Source: Bryobacterales bacterium
GTDB taxonomy: Bacteria > Acidobacteriota > Terriglobia > Bryobacterales > Bryobacteraceae
Direction of reading: 5' to 3'
Length of the DNA stretch: 64,000 nucleotides
Assembly (NCBI GenBank): GCA_020854055.1
Contig: JADZGD010000018.1
Span: 1-64,000, forward strand
The notes beneath the pieces were generated by a model. The model worked only from the letters and a program-made list of their open reading frames with translations. It was not told where the DNA came from and ran no database searches. The first letter of the stretch is position 1. The number at the start of each line of letters is the position of its first letter. Below are positions 25,879 to 36,068 of this stretch, piece by piece. Position numbers and translations under genes: made by a program.

Positions 25879-26181
25879 TCAGCCTTTCATCCTGCTAATG
25901 GCATCGGTATCCAACGTCTTGAACTGATGGTAAAGCTCCAGCACCAGTCCTAATCCCACCGATACTTCCGCCGCCGCCATCGCCAGAATGAACAGGAACA
26001 TCACCTGTCCATCCGGCTGCCCCCATCGCGTCCCGGCAATCACGAAAGCCAGACCCGCGGCGTTCAGCATGATCTCGATCGACATCAGCACAAACAGGAG
26101 GTTTCTCCGCACCAGAACCCCCACCACGCCCAGCGTGAACAGAATTCCGGCCACAATAAATCCTTCACGAATGGGAAGCAT
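25879..26181 (-). CDS. nuoK: NADH-quinone oxidoreductase subunit K
   Basis: Small membrane subunit of complex I with three helices and 100 aa, the family's normal length. Two conserved membrane glutamates are visible, one in [10 protein letters not shown] and one in [16 protein letters not shown] chose ATG 26181 (MLPIREGF), which overlaps the end of nuoJ by 17 bp; a longer frame upstream is only nuoJ read out of frame. Confidence 0.95.
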   Translation of the reverse strand: MLPIREGFIVAGILFTLGVVGVLVRRNLLFVLMSIEIMLNAAGLAFVIAGTRWGQPDGQVMFLFILAMAAAEVSVGLGLVLELYHQFKTLDTDAISRMKG

Positions 26182-26689
26182 GAGTCGCCTCGCTTCGTGG
26201 GCTCTTGGCTGTGCCCAGGTGATAGGCCGCCACCAATCCCGCCAGTAGCAGCATCGACGCCAGTTCCACCCCCAGCATGTACGGACCGAACAGCGCCATG
26301 CCGACCTCAACGGGGCCCTGGCTCACCACTTGTACGGCGGGTGCTACCCCGTGCCCCAGCAACCAGAGGAACTCGGCCAATAGAATTAACGTTAGTATCG
26401 ATGGTCCAATCCAGGCCGACGGCTTCAATAGCGCGCGTTCAGCCCGCGCTGCCGCCTCACCCAAATTGAGCAGCATCACCACGAAGACAAACAGAACCAT
26501 GATCGCGCCCGCGTAGATGATCACCTCCAGCGCGGCCGCAAACGGCGCGCCGAAATCGAACAGGATCACCGCCACCGCCAGCAGCGAGACAATCAAATGC
26601 AGCAGCGCGTGCACGGCGTTCACCCGCGTCAGCATGAGGATCGTGGCGATAATCGCCACTGCGCTGGCAGTGTAAAAGGCAGCTATCAT
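26165..26689 (-). CDS. nuoJ: NADH-quinone oxidoreductase subunit J
   Basis: Membrane subunit of complex I, 174 aa and five helices. The family signature [20 protein letters not shown] (third helix, with the conserved Tyr-Ala-Gly-Ala) is clear. I chose ATG 26689 (MIAAFYTAS), 7 bp after nuoI; the longer possible start reads back into nuoI. The C-terminal 17 bp overlap nuoK. Confidence 0.95.
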   Translation of the reverse strand: MIAAFYTASAVAIIATILMLTRVNAVHALLHLIVSLLAVAVILFDFGAPFAAALEVIIYAGAIMVLFVFVVMLLNLGEAAARAERALLKPSAWIGPSILTLILLAEFLWLLGHGVAPAVQVVSQGPVEVGMALFGPYMLGVELASMLLLAGLVAAYHLGTAKSPRSEATHASHS

Positions 26690-26696
26690 TTTCCCC

Positions 26697-27212
26697 TCAC
26701 GGCAAAAGTCTGTGAACATCCACGGGCGGGCCCTCATTTTCCGCCTCGCCCTTATCCTTACCGCCGATCTTCACGCCCGAAACCCGCCAGAAGTTATACC
26801 CGGGGTACTTACCTTCACCGTTGATCAGCAGGTCATCTTTCTCGTAAACCAGGTTGGGCCGTTTGTACTCACCCATCTCAGTGTCGGGCGTGAGCTGGAT
26901 GGCGTATGTCGGGCAGGCCTCCTCGCAGAATCCGCAGAAGATACAACGCGAGAAGTTGATGCGGAAAAACTCGGGATAGCGCCGGCCGTTTTCATCCTCG
27001 GTTGCCTGCAGGGCAATACAGTCCACGGGACACGCTTCGGCACAAAGGTGGCAAGCCACGCAGCGCTCGCCGCCGTCGGGATCGCGCGAAAGAATAATGC
27101 GTCCCCGGTAACGCGGCGCCAGGTATGCCTTCTCATCGGGATACTGTATCGTAACCCGCTTGTGAAACATGTGAAGAAACACATACCACAGAGTGCGAAT
27201 CGTACTTAGCAT
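26697..27212 (-). CDS. nuoI: NADH-quinone oxidoreductase subunit I (2 x [4Fe-4S])
   Basis: Peripheral-arm ferredoxin-like subunit carrying clusters N6a and N6b. In 171 aa, both Cys sets are intact: C51, C54, C57, C61 ([12 protein letters not shown]) and C90, C93, C96, C100 ([12 protein letters not shown]). I chose ATG 27212 (MLSTIRTLW), 5 bp after nuoH; earlier starts lie inside nuoH. Confidence 0.96.
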   Translation of the reverse strand: MLSTIRTLWYVFLHMFHKRVTIQYPDEKAYLAPRYRGRIILSRDPDGGERCVACHLCAEACPVDCIALQATEDENGRRYPEFFRINFSRCIFCGFCEEACPTYAIQLTPDTEMGEYKRPNLVYEKDDLLINGEGKYPGYNFWRVSGVKIGGKDKGEAENEGPPVDVHRLLP

Positions 27213-27217
27213 TTTGA

Positions 27218-28168
27218 TTAACCCCAGGCTAGCGCCACCGCGCCCGTTATTAACAGGTTCGCCAGCGCCAGCGGTAACATCACCTTCCAGCCCCAGGACA
27301 TCAATTGATCGAAACGGGGCCGCGGAAGCGCCGCCCGAAGCAGGATGAAGAAGCAGATGAAGAACATCATCTTCAACACGAACCAGATAATCGGAGGCAG
27401 CACCGGACCCATCCATCCGCCGAAAAACAGGATTGTGATCAGCGAAGAGATCAGAATCACCCCCAGGTACTCGCCTACGAAAAACAGTCCGAACTTCATC
27501 CCGGAATATTCAGAGTGGAAACCGGCGATCAATTCGCTCTCCGCCTCCGGCAGATCAAACGGCAGCCGCCGGGTTTCAGCCACTCCGGCGATCAAAAACA
27601 GTATGAAGCCGGCAAACTGCGGCACCACAAACCATACACGGCGCTGAGCCGAAACGATCTCGGATAGCTGGAACGAGCCCGCCAGCAGAACCACTCCCAT
27701 CAGCGCCAGCCCCATGAAAACCTCGTAGCTCAACATCTGTGCCGCGGCGCGAAGCCCGCCAAGCAGTGAGTACTTGTTATCGGACGCCCAGCCCGCCAGC
27801 ACCACGCTGTACACGCCAATCGAGCTCATCCCCAGAATGAACAACAACCCGATGTTCAAGTCGCTGACGATAATTCCCGGCGCAATCGGCAGCACCGCGA
27901 ACGACATCAATACGGTCCCCACGATGATCGCCGGTGCAATCACGAACACTACTTTATCGGCAAACGGCGGAATCCAATCTTCTTTGAAGAAGATCTTGAT
28001 CATGTCGGCCAGCACCTGGAGCAATCCGAACGGACCCACCCGGTTTGGCCCATAGCGGTCCTGCCACAACGCGAGCAACCGCCGCTCCAGCCAGATCAAT
28101 CCGGCGGCAAGTGTCATTACCACCACCAGAATCCCGAGAATCGCCAGGATGGGATAGGGGCTCGTCAT
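27218..28168 (-). CDS. nuoH: NADH-quinone oxidoreductase subunit H
   Basis: Membrane subunit forming the quinone-binding chamber with NuoB and NuoD. The 316 aa hold eight helices and the conserved [15 protein letters not shown] loop, [20 protein letters not shown] loop, and HSEYSGMKF. Start ATG 28168 overlaps the nuoG stop by 4 bp; an alternative start 24 bp upstream lies inside nuoG. Confidence 0.96.
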   Translation of the reverse strand: MTSPYPILAILGILVVVMTLAAGLIWLERRLLALWQDRYGPNRVGPFGLLQVLADMIKIFFKEDWIPPFADKVVFVIAPAIIVGTVLMSFAVLPIAPGIIVSDLNIGLLFILGMSSIGVYSVVLAGWASDNKYSLLGGLRAAAQMLSYEVFMGLALMGVVLLAGSFQLSEIVSAQRRVWFVVPQFAGFILFLIAGVAETRRLPFDLPEAESELIAGFHSEYSGMKFGLFFVGEYLGVILISSLITILFFGGWMGPVLPPIIWFVLKMMFFICFFILLRAALPRPRFDQLMSWGWKVMLPLALANLLITGAVALAWG

Positions 28169-30768
28169 TGTATTGGTTGGATCTTGCTCCACGCCGGAAG
28201 TTCCAATCCGGCGAAGGGCGGTACGCCCGCCGGAATGCCTGCCACGCCTCGTGGTAATTCGGCGATCCGGCTCACCCGGAATCGCTGTCCCATCAGTTCC
28301 ACTTCATCGCCGAACTGCGCCGCGTCTTCCGGATTGAGAGCCACATAAGGCTGCGGCCCAAGCTCGGCCACGGCAGGCGCCTCGCGGCTCAACTCCTCCG
28401 AGCCATAAATATGGAAGAGGGGCGCTAGCAGCCATTCACCGGCCCGCGCTTCAAACGCCGCCGGAATCGCATTGAAGAACGCGTGCCCGCCGCCGCCGGA
28501 GGCGAACATCGGCACGCCCGGATCGCCCGCCTCCAAACGACCGGCGATCTCCTCCTGAAATTTGTTAACCGCCTGATACGAATTCCACCCCGGCGTCCAG
28601 AAGAACGGCTGCAACGCCCCTGGCGGCTGCTTCGGGTTGCCCTCCATGGAAAACGACAACGGCGAATCGGCGTCCTGGGGCGGCTTGGGCTCGTGGACCG
28701 AAATATTGGCCAGCATCGAGGTTCGCCCGCTGTAGCGATGCGGTTGCCGTGGAATCTTCGCCGCCTCCATTCGAAACGAAGCCGCGGGCGCGGCTTCCCT
28801 TACCGCAGCCAGTTGAGGCATCGCCTCGGCCAGCGCTCTGATGATCTCGTCCAGAGTGTTCCACCCGCCCAGCAGCCGCCAACTCGGCTCCACCGGCTCG
28901 GTGGGCGATAAGGCGGCAAAGAATCGCTGCAGGCGCCCCTCGCTGCTCATCAGCGTCCCTTCGCCTTCCGCAAACGTAGCCGCCGGTATCAGCAGTTCCG
29001 CCTTTGCCGTGGTTGCATTCTCCAGGTGATCGAGCACCACAACATGGCCGAAACGCGCCAGCAATTGATCCACTTCGGCGGCCGGTAGCCGCCGGTAGAG
29101 ATCGTTCTCCACAATGATGGCCGTCTCTGCCGTGGCCGCCTGCGCGGCATCGAGCGCCGGAGCCTCCATCATCGCCAGCCCCATGCTGTTGGCTTCTGCG
29201 GCGGTAAAGGCCAGATGCGCCCCCGCTAGCGCCCAGGCGACGTTCGCCGCCGCCTGAATGATGGCCGCGCTACCCAGGCTGGGACCGGAGACAATCAACG
29301 GCCGCTTGGCCCCCTTCAGCGCCGCGGCAATCCGCGCCGCCAGTTCCCGCGTCTGCCCGGGCAGATCCTCCGGCCCCGGCGCCGCCGGGTCGAGCGCCTG
29401 CGCCACCGCGAAGCCCAACCGCGCGATGTCGTCCGGTGCGCCACGAAAGGTTGCGGCGGCAACATCGTCCAAACGTGTCGCCGAAGCAGCGGCAATGAAC
29501 AGAGGTCCCTTTTCGTCCTGCACCGCCTCGCGCACCGCGTGGTCCATCCACAACGGAATCCGCAGCCGTTCGGCGATCTCCATCGGTTGTTGCCGCACGG
29601 CTTGCCGCAAACTCAATGCCATCCGCGGCGCCACATTGGTCACATCTTCGCCGAGGACCAACACGGCATCCGAATGCTCAATCTCCCGCAGCGAGGCCGC
29701 GGGCGCCGGACCGTTGCCTAGAATCTCCAACATCAGCTTCAGCAGCGCGGCCTCGCGCCCCGGAATGCCCGCAAAGAAATAGTCCGCGCCCACCAGCGAG
29801 CGCAGCGCGAAATTGCTTTCAAGCGAAGCCCGCGGCGAGCCGATTCCAATCGCGCCGCCCGCCGCCAGTTTTCGCAACCCGGCCCGTGCGTCTTCCAAAC
29901 CCACCGGCTGTCCGTGCCGCAAAGGCTTCCGGATGCGCCGCTGGCTGTTGACGAATTCATATCCGAAACGCCCGCGGTCGCACAGAAAATATCCGTTCAC
30001 CTCGCCGTTGTAGCGGTTGACCAGCCGCCGCAACATGCCGTACCGCTCGGCCGCCGTGATATTGCAGCCCACCGCGCAGTGTACGCACACCGAAGGCGCC
30101 ATCTGCAGATCCCACTTGCGCGTGTAGTGCTGCTTCAGCGTTTTGTCCGTAAATACGCCGGTGGGGCAAACCTCCACCAGGTTGCCGGCGAATTCATTCT
30201 CCAGCACACCGTCCTTGTCACGGCCGAAGAACACGATGTTGCGCAGCGCGAACGCGTTCAAATCGTTTCCGCCCGCGTACTCCCGATAGAACCGCACACA
30301 CCGGTAGCACTGAATGCAGCGGTTCATTTCATGGTTCAGAAACGGCCCCAGGTTCTGGTTGCGGAACGTGCGCTTCTCAAACGCGTAGCGCCGGTAGTTG
30401 TGCCCCGTCATCACGGTCATGTCCTGCAGGTGACACTCGCCGCCCTCGTCGCACACCGGGCAATCGTGCGGATGATTGATCATCAGACCTTCAATCACCG
30501 CCGCCCGGAACTCCACCGCCTCGGCATCCTGGATCGAGATGCGCGCTCCCTCGGTCACCGGCGTCATGCAGGCCATCACGATCTTGCCGTGCTGGTCCGA
30601 CTCGTCTTTGAACTGCTTCACCGCGCATTGCCGGCACGCTCCCACCGACCCCATCGCCGGATGCCAGCAGAAATAAGGCAGGTCCATCTTCAGTTGAAGA
30701 CAAGCCTGAAGCAGGTTCTGCTTGTCATCCATCTCGTAACGTTGATTGTCTACGTGGACCGTTGCCAT
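28165..30768 (-). CDS. nuoG: NADH-quinone oxidoreductase subunit G
   Basis: Largest peripheral-arm subunit, 867 aa. Clusters in order: N1b (C34, C45, C48, C67), N5-type site (H99, C103, C106, C112), N4-type site (C151, C154, C157, C201), and N7 (C228, C231, C235, C263; CVHCAVGC...FLCDRGRFG). The rest is a molybdopterin-oxidoreductase-like domain without a catalytic site. N7 is lost in mitochondria and many proteobacteria but kept in E. coli and Thermus. It is longer than the about 690-aa alphaproteobacterial form. Ends overlapping nuoH by 4 bp. Confidence 0.95.
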   Translation of the reverse strand: MATVHVDNQRYEMDDKQNLLQACLQLKMDLPYFCWHPAMGSVGACRQCAVKQFKDESDQHGKIVMACMTPVTEGARISIQDAEAVEFRAAVIEGLMINHPHDCPVCDEGGECHLQDMTVMTGHNYRRYAFEKRTFRNQNLGPFLNHEMNRCIQCYRCVRFYREYAGGNDLNAFALRNIVFFGRDKDGVLENEFAGNLVEVCPTGVFTDKTLKQHYTRKWDLQMAPSVCVHCAVGCNITAAERYGMLRRLVNRYNGEVNGYFLCDRGRFGYEFVNSQRRIRKPLRHGQPVGLEDARAGLRKLAAGGAIGIGSPRASLESNFALRSLVGADYFFAGIPGREAALLKLMLEILGNGPAPAASLREIEHSDAVLVLGEDVTNVAPRMALSLRQAVRQQPMEIAERLRIPLWMDHAVREAVQDEKGPLFIAAASATRLDDVAAATFRGAPDDIARLGFAVAQALDPAAPGPEDLPGQTRELAARIAAALKGAKRPLIVSGPSLGSAAIIQAAANVAWALAGAHLAFTAAEANSMGLAMMEAPALDAAQAATAETAIIVENDLYRRLPAAEVDQLLARFGHVVVLDHLENATTAKAELLIPAATFAEGEGTLMSSEGRLQRFFAALSPTEPVEPSWRLLGGWNTLDEIIRALAEAMPQLAAVREAAPAASFRMEAAKIPRQPHRYSGRTSMLANISVHEPKPPQDADSPLSFSMEGNPKQPPGALQPFFWTPGWNSYQAVNKFQEEIAGRLEAGDPGVPMFASGGGGHAFFNAIPAAFEARAGEWLLAPLFHIYGSEELSREAPAVAELGPQPYVALNPEDAAQFGDEVELMGQRFRVSRIAELPRGVAGIPAGVPPFAGLELPAWSKIQPIQ

Positions 30769-30787
30769 AGTGATTTCCAGGGGACCG

Positions 30788-32062
30788 TCATTTCCAGGGA
30801 CAGCGCTTTTCGTCGATGTGCCGTTCGAAATCCGCGCGGAAATGCTTCAACGCGCTCTGTAGAGGTTCGGCGGCGCCCGGCGCCAAAGCGCAAAAAGTGT
30901 GGCCCGGCGCCCAGAAGCGCGCCTGGAACGCCAACTTTTCCAGGTCGCCAGGCTTGCCGCGGCCCTCCTCCATCGCCCGCAAAATACGCTCCGCCCAGCC
31001 CAAACCGGACCAGCACGGCGTACACCATCCGCAGGACTCCTGGGAGAAAAAGTGCTCCAGGTTGGAAACCATCCCTACGGGGCACGTTTTGTCGTCCAAA
31101 ATGATCATGGTTCCCGTGCCCAGGCGGCTACCCACGCTCTGCACCCCGGCAAAGTCCATCGGCGCGTCCAGATGTTCCCCGGTCAGAAAATCGGTTGAAG
31201 CGCCGCCCGGCAACAATCCGCGCAATTGCAGCCCGTCGCGCATCCCGCCCGCGTGTTCTTCGATAATCTCCCGGATCGTGGTTCCCATCGGCAATTCCCA
31301 AAGCCCGGGCCGCTTCACCTTGCCGCTGGCTCCATAGATCTTCGTGCCGCCGTCCTTGGAGCGGCTCAAGCCCCGGTACCACCCCGCACCGTTGCGGATG
31401 ATGTGCGGCACATTGCAAAGCGTCTCTACGTTGTTGATCGTCGTCGGTTTGCCGAACAGTCCCGAAGCCGGCGGGAAAGGAGGCTTGGCGCGTGGGTTGG
31501 CGCGCTTGCCTTCAAGCGCATTCAATAGTCCGGTTTCCTCGCCACACATGTACCGTCCGGCGCTCAGATGGAGATAGATCTCGAAGCTGTAACCCGAATG
31601 CAGAATGTCCTTGCCCAGATAGCCCGCCTCATAGGCTTCGGCAATCGCCCGCGCCACCCGCTCTGCGCCCACCGTGTACTCGCCGCGCAGGAATGCGTAG
31701 CCGATATCCGCCCCGGTGGCGTAGCCGGCCAGGATCATCCCTTCCACCAGTTGGTGTGGATCCAATTCCACGAGGATCCGGTCCTTGAAAGTGCCCGGTT
31801 CCATCTCGTCCCCGTTGGCTACCACGTAGCGCGGGTGCGGCGCTTTATCGGGAATGAAACTCCATTTGAGTCCGGTTGGGAATCCGGCCCCTCCGCGCCC
31901 CCGCAGGTTGGAGTCCTTCACTTCCTCGATCACCGCTGCCGGGGTCATGCCGCCCAGGGCTTTCCGCAATCCCTCGTATCCACCCGCGCGCTCGTAGGCC
32001 TTGAGATCCAGCGCCACGCCATCGGATCGCATGTTTCCGGTCAGCGGCTTATCGTCAGGCAT
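30788..32062 (-). CDS. nuoF: NADH-quinone oxidoreductase subunit F (NADH/FMN site)
   Basis: NADH-oxidising subunit with FMN and cluster N3. In 424 aa, the NADH/FMN loop GRGGAGFPTGLKWSF (55-69) and NGDEMEPGTFKDR (83-95) are intact. The N3 ligands are in ESCGWCTPCWSG near residue 345, with a final Cys about 40 residues on (HTFCAL). ATG 32062 overlaps the nuoE stop by one base. There is a 19-bp gap before nuoG. Confidence 0.96.
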   Translation of the reverse strand: MPDDKPLTGNMRSDGVALDLKAYERAGGYEGLRKALGGMTPAAVIEEVKDSNLRGRGGAGFPTGLKWSFIPDKAPHPRYVVANGDEMEPGTFKDRILVELDPHQLVEGMILAGYATGADIGYAFLRGEYTVGAERVARAIAEAYEAGYLGKDILHSGYSFEIYLHLSAGRYMCGEETGLLNALEGKRANPRAKPPFPPASGLFGKPTTINNVETLCNVPHIIRNGAGWYRGLSRSKDGGTKIYGASGKVKRPGLWELPMGTTIREIIEEHAGGMRDGLQLRGLLPGGASTDFLTGEHLDAPMDFAGVQSVGSRLGTGTMIILDDKTCPVGMVSNLEHFFSQESCGWCTPCWSGLGWAERILRAMEEGRGKPGDLEKLAFQARFWAPGHTFCALAPGAAEPLQSALKHFRADFERHIDEKRCPWK

Positions 32063-32526
32063 CAGTCGTATTGCTCCAAAATCTGGTCAATCTTCTCCGG
32101 CGTCAGATCCCGGTGCGTGTCCTGGTCAACCATCATTACGGGCGCATGGTCGCAAGCTCCCAGGCACACCACCGGCAGCAGCGTAAACCGCCCGTCGGCC
32201 GTCGTCTCCCCGGATGCAATTCCCAATCGTTTGCAAATGTGATTGCGCTGCTGGTCTCCCCCCATAATCCAGCAACTGACGCTATCGCACAGATAGATTA
32301 CGTGCCGGCCTACCGGACGCCGGAACAAGAGATTGTAGAACGTCGCCACGCCGTCCAGGTCGGTGCTCGACATTCCCAGCAATTCGCCAATGTCGTCGAG
32401 CGCTTCATCGGACAGCCATCCCCGATGCTTTTGCACGATCTTCATGGCGTCGATGCACACCGCCTTGCGGTTCGGATAGTGCGGGAACTCGGCTTCAATC
32501 TCCGTGCGTTCCTCAGGCGTCAACAT
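32062..32526 (-). CDS. nuoE: NADH-quinone oxidoreductase subunit E ([2Fe-2S] N1a)
   Basis: Thioredoxin-fold subunit carrying cluster N1a beside NuoF. The 154 aa keep the ligands C80, C85 (LCDSVSC) and C121, C125 (VCLGAC). It starts at ATG 32526, 12 bp after nuoCD, and its TGA shares a base with the nuoF start. Confidence 0.96.
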   Translation of the reverse strand: MLTPEERTEIEAEFPHYPNRKAVCIDAMKIVQKHRGWLSDEALDDIGELLGMSSTDLDGVATFYNLLFRRPVGRHVIYLCDSVSCWIMGGDQQRNHICKRLGIASGETTADGRFTLLPVVCLGACDHAPVMMVDQDTHRDLTPEKIDQILEQYD

Positions 32527-32538
32527 GACAATCGCTCC

Positions 32539-34296
32539 TCATCGGTCTATATCCGCCAGCACGAAATCCATCGCTCCCAGCACCGCCAGCAGATCCGGAA
32601 CCATCCGGCCGCGGCACATCATGGGCAGCATCTGCATGTGCGGGAACGAGGGCGTGCGGATCCGCGTGCGATAGGAAACCGTGCTGCCGTCGCTGATCAC
32701 GTAGTAACCGTTGTTGCCCTTGGTCGCCTCGATCGCCCCCAGCGCTTCGCCCACCGGCATCACCGGCCCCCAGGTCACGCCCAAAAAATGGGTGATCAGA
32801 GTCTCGATATCGTGCATCGTGCGGTCTTTAATCGGCGGGGTGGCCAGCGGATGATCGGACTTGTAAGGGCCATCGGGCATGTGGTTCACGCACTGTTCGA
32901 TGATCCGCAGGCTCTGCCGCATCTCTTCCACGCGCACCGCGGCGCGGTCGTAGCAATCGCCGTGGGTGGCCGTGGGAATGTCGAACTCAAACTGCTCAAT
33001 GCCGCTATAGGGCTGCTTTTTGCGAAAATCCCACTCATAGCCACAGGCTCGCAGGCCTGGTCCGGTCATCCCCCACTCGATCGCCTCATCCTTGGTGATG
33101 ACGCCGATTCCCTTTGTGCGCGCCTTGAAAATCCGGTTGGCCATCACCACGCGGTCATATTCACGCAACCGCGGCGGGAAGTAGCGGATGAAATCGCGGA
33201 ACATATCGTCCCATCCCCGCGGTAGGTCATCTGCCACGCCGCCAATGCGAAACCAGTTGGGGTGCATCCGCGCGCCGGTGATCGCCTCGATCATCGCGAA
33301 CGCCCGCTCCCGGTCGTTGAACGTATAAAAGACCGGAGACATCTGCCCCACGTCCTGCGCGAACGTGCCGTACCACACCAGGTGGCTGATGATGCGGAAC
33401 AGTTCACTCAACATCACCCGGATCACCTGGCCCCGTGGCGGTACGGCGATGCCGGCCAGCTTCTCCACCGCCGTCAGATACGCCAGGTTGTTCATCACCC
33501 CGCCCAGGTAGTCCACCCGGTCGGTGTAGGGGATGTAGGTGTGCCAGGACTGTCGCTCCCCCATCTTCTCCGCCGCCCGGTGATGAAACCCGATCTCGGG
33601 AACGCAATCGATAATCTGCTCGCCGTCCAGTTGCAGCACGATCCGCAGCACACCGTGCGTGCCCGGGTGTTGTGGTCCCACGTTCAGAAAAATGAAATCG
33701 CTGTTTTCGCTGCTCCGCTTCATGCCCCATTCTTCGGGGCGGAAGCGCAGCAACTCCTGTTCAGCCTCGGTCTTGTCGGGCGGAAGCTGGAACGGGCCCA
33801 TCTCGGTCCCGCGCGCCGGATGATCCTTGCGCAGCGGATGCCCCACCCATCTCTTGGGCATCAGAATGCGCTCCAGGTGCGGATGCCCGGCAAAGCGGAT
33901 GCCGAACATATCCCACACTTCGCGCTCATACCAGTTCGCGTTCGGCCACAGATCGGTCACCGTATCCATCGAGAGCGAGTCGGACTCGAGTGGCGTCTTG
34001 ATCCGGATATATTCGTTCCGTTCGAACGAGAACAAATGATACAGCACCGTGAAATCCGCGAAATCCGGTTTCGCCGGGCTGCGGTTGAGCCGCATCCGCT
34101 CATCCACCGCTGTCAGGTCGTACAGCATTTTGTACGGCGCCTGAATCTGGTCCTTCAGGTACTTCAAAACGTCATGCACCCGGCCACGCGAACACCAGCA
34201 AGTCGCCAGGCCGTCCAGCGCCGGTTGGATGGTGACGTCGGCCCCGTACCGCGCGCCCAGCGTTTCCAGAATGTGATCGGTTTGGGCGGCTGTCAT
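32539..34296 (-). CDS. nuoCD: NADH-quinone oxidoreductase fused subunits C and D
   Basis: A 585-aa fusion of NuoC (about 1-165) and NuoD (about 195-585), as in E. coli. NuoC motifs include [20 protein letters not shown] and GHPLRKD. NuoD holds the quinone-site HPGTHG loop and [14 protein letters not shown], and ends in the typical DIDR. I chose ATG 34296 (MTAAQTDHI), which overlaps the nuoB stop by 4 bp; the longer frame upstream reads inside nuoB. The fusion contrasts with separate nuoC and nuoD in many bacteria. Confidence 0.96.
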   Translation of the reverse strand: MTAAQTDHILETLGARYGADVTIQPALDGLATCWCSRGRVHDVLKYLKDQIQAPYKMLYDLTAVDERMRLNRSPAKPDFADFTVLYHLFSFERNEYIRIKTPLESDSLSMDTVTDLWPNANWYEREVWDMFGIRFAGHPHLERILMPKRWVGHPLRKDHPARGTEMGPFQLPPDKTEAEQELLRFRPEEWGMKRSSENSDFIFLNVGPQHPGTHGVLRIVLQLDGEQIIDCVPEIGFHHRAAEKMGERQSWHTYIPYTDRVDYLGGVMNNLAYLTAVEKLAGIAVPPRGQVIRVMLSELFRIISHLVWYGTFAQDVGQMSPVFYTFNDRERAFAMIEAITGARMHPNWFRIGGVADDLPRGWDDMFRDFIRYFPPRLREYDRVVMANRIFKARTKGIGVITKDEAIEWGMTGPGLRACGYEWDFRKKQPYSGIEQFEFDIPTATHGDCYDRAAVRVEEMRQSLRIIEQCVNHMPDGPYKSDHPLATPPIKDRTMHDIETLITHFLGVTWGPVMPVGEALGAIEATKGNNGYYVISDGSTVSYRTRIRTPSFPHMQMLPMMCRGRMVPDLLAVLGAMDFVLADIDR

Positions 34297-34928
34297 ACCT
34301 GGTCCGGGGTCCGCAAATTCGTCGTTTTCCGCCGCTCGTCGCGCTTCAGATCGCGCATCGACGGCTCTGGCGGCCGTACCACGTTCTGCTCGCCTACCAC
34401 CCAACTGAGCGGGCGGCGCTCGGTTCCAACGGCACTCTGTAACAGATTCAACCCTTCCAGAAAGGCATCCGGCCGAGGCGGACAACCGGGAACATAGACA
34501 TCCACCGGAAGAAATTTATCCACGCCCTGCACCACGCTGTAGACGTCGTACATCCCGCCGGAACTGGCACAGGCGCCCATCGCAATCACCCACCGCGGCT
34601 CCATCATCTGTTCGTAAAGCCGCTGGATAATCGGCGCCATCTTGATGAATACCGTTCCTGCAATCACAATCAAATCGGCCTCGCGCGGTGTGCCGCGAAT
34701 TACCTCGGCGCCAAAGCGCGCCAGGTCGTACTTGCTGGTGATGCTGGTGGCCATCTCCACGTAACAGCAGGAGAGCCCGAAATTGAACGGCCACATCGAG
34801 TTCTTGCGCCCCCATGCCACCATGTCCTGCAGGCGCGAAAGAATCACGCTGCGCCGGACCTCTTCCTCGAAGGTGCCCCCTTCCCGGGTCGTTGTCCGCC
34901 GTTCCGGACGGCTGAAAGAAAACCGCAT
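34293..34928 (-). CDS. nuoB: NADH-quinone oxidoreductase subunit B (cluster N2)
   Basis: Subunit carrying the terminal [4Fe-4S] cluster N2 next to the quinone site. In 211 aa, the ligands are C54 and C55 (LSCCYVEMA), C121 (MGACASSGG) and C150 (VPGCPPRPD). A charged C-terminal extension of about 35 residues exceeds the minimal family length (about 160-180). It starts 3 bp after nuoA. Confidence 0.96.
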   Translation of the reverse strand: MRFSFSRPERRTTTREGGTFEEEVRRSVILSRLQDMVAWGRKNSMWPFNFGLSCCYVEMATSITSKYDLARFGAEVIRGTPREADLIVIAGTVFIKMAPIIQRLYEQMMEPRWVIAMGACASSGGMYDVYSVVQGVDKFLPVDVYVPGCPPRPDAFLEGLNLLQSAVGTERRPLSWVVGEQNVVRPPEPSMRDLKRDERRKTTNLRTPDQV

Positions 34929-34931
34929 CGG

Positions 34932-35297
34932 CTATTTCACCCCTCCCGCCCCATTACTCCAATCCAGTGCGCCAATCCGCCACAGGTATGCCAGAGCCGC
35001 CACCAGAATACCGATAAAAACCGCCGCTTCCCAGAACGCTGGCCAACCCAGTTGCCGCGCCGCCACGGCCCAGGCGAACAGGAATACCGCTTCCAGATCG
35101 AAAATAACGAAGAACATCGCCATCAGGTAGAATTTCGCCGAAAGCCGCACCCGCGCGGAGCCTTCTGAAACGATGCCGCCTTCGTAGGGAGATCCGGTTG
35201 CCGGTTGATGATGGCGCTGCCCCAACAGATGGGAGATAAGCAGAATGCTGGCTAAGAGCAGTAGAACCAGCGCGAAGTAAACACCCAGTGGCCACAT
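34932..35297 (-). CDS. nuoA: NADH-quinone oxidoreductase subunit A
   Basis: Three-helix membrane subunit of complex I, 121 aa. The conserved loop PYEGGIVSEGSARVRLSAKF (usually PYECG) follows the first helix; the loop Cys typical of NuoA is replaced by Gly here. FVIFDLEAVFLFAW in helix 2 is intact. AAAGGAG lies 10 bases before ATG 35297. First gene of the nuo operon; the 178 bp upstream contain a large inverted repeat. Confidence 0.94.
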   Translation of the reverse strand: MWPLGVYFALVLLLLASILLISHLLGQRHHQPATGSPYEGGIVSEGSARVRLSAKFYLMAMFFVIFDLEAVFLFAWAVAARQLGWPAFWEAAVFIGILVAALAYLWRIGALDWSNGAGGVK

Positions 35298-35339
35298 GAG
35301 ACTGCCGCTCCTTTATAACTCCGGGAGAAACACGCTCTG

Positions 35340-35382
35340 ACGGCCCGCGCCGGGTGTTGCACGGCGCTGTACACCGGGCCGT
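35340..35382 (-). repeat. Inverted repeat in the nuo leader region
   Basis: On the minus strand ACGGCCCG (35382-35375) and CGGGCCGT (35347-35340) are perfect 8-bp complements, with GTGT/ACAC pairing inside after an asymmetric bulge. It lies 43 bp before nuoA. There is no T tract, so it is not a simple terminator; it could be an RNA structure in the leader or a protein-binding site. I could not identify a convincing nuo promoter. Confidence 0.5.
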
Positions 35383-35475
35383 TGGTACTACTTTGACGAG
35401 TATCGAACGGTTTTGGAAATAGTGCATTCGTCATGAAGCCGGGAACGAATATCACGAAACCCTCATGAACGCCCG

Positions 35476-35964
35476 TCACAGTTCGGGAATCCTGATGAAC
35501 CACCGGATTGATCGGGCTACTTCTTCGAATCCTTCCGAGGCGTAAAGCCGGTTGCCCGCCTCGTTGTCGGCCAGGCAGTCCAGGTTCGCGTGAAGGCAGC
35601 CCTGCGTCTTCAAATGCCGCAACATTCCGCGTAACATCGCCTTTCCGTAGCCCTTGCCCTGCTCGCCCGCGAAGACGCACAGCAAGTCGATGAAACCCAG
35701 TGCGGTCACGGCATCCACCGTTGCCGTAGCCAGCCCCACCGGCTTGCCGTTGACTTCACCAACCAGTATGATTTGGGTGGCGAAGATATGGGCAAAACGC
35801 GCCTGCCAGCGCTCTCGCCAGTCCTTGCCGTTCAGCGGACCAAAACGCTCATCAAGCTTTCGCGCCCAGGTAATTGGCTCAAAACTGTCGATTGTTAGCC
35901 GCTCCAGCCGGTCGTAGTCGGAAGCCTCGGCCAAGCGGAAAAATAGCACTGGATCGGAACGCAT
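35476..35964 (-). CDS. GNAT family N-acetyltransferase
   Basis: A 162-aa acetyl-CoA-dependent acyltransferase of the GNAT fold. The acetyl-CoA pyrophosphate loop is GEQGKGYGKAML (motif A, Q/R-x2-G-x-G/A), and the C-terminal NLDCLADNEAGNRLYASEGF fits motif B. The substrate is unknown. It reads toward nuoA on the same strand, with a 178-bp gap, and is divergent from tpiA. Confidence 0.9.
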   Translation of the reverse strand: MRSDPVLFFRLAEASDYDRLERLTIDSFEPITWARKLDERFGPLNGKDWRERWQARFAHIFATQIILVGEVNGKPVGLATATVDAVTALGFIDLLCVFAGEQGKGYGKAMLRGMLRHLKTQGCLHANLDCLADNEAGNRLYASEGFEEVARSIRWFIRIPEL

Positions 35965-36004
35965 GGCTCATAGTTTCGCAACTCGCCGGGCTCTCTGTGC
36001 GAAC

Positions 36005-36013
36005 TGCTAGAAT
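36005..36013 (+). promoter_or_regulatory. Extended -10 element before tpiA
   Basis: TGCTAGAAT fits an extended -10 (TGnTATAAT, one mismatch in the hexamer) 56 bp before the tpiA start. No recognisable -35 lies at 16-18 bp, as is tolerated by extended -10 promoters. Confidence 0.4.
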
Positions 36014-36068
36014 AAAGGATTCTTACCTCCGAAGTACCAATCGTTGAAAGGAGTAATTGTTCCCGCTC

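Noticed and set aside
24069..34497. Long plus-strand open frames across the nuo genes (for example 367, 396, 384 and 411 codons)
   Set aside because: They lie opposite confirmed nuo subunits, have no family motif or ribosome site and are Arg/His/Gln-rich, the usual signature of antisense frames in GC-rich DNA.
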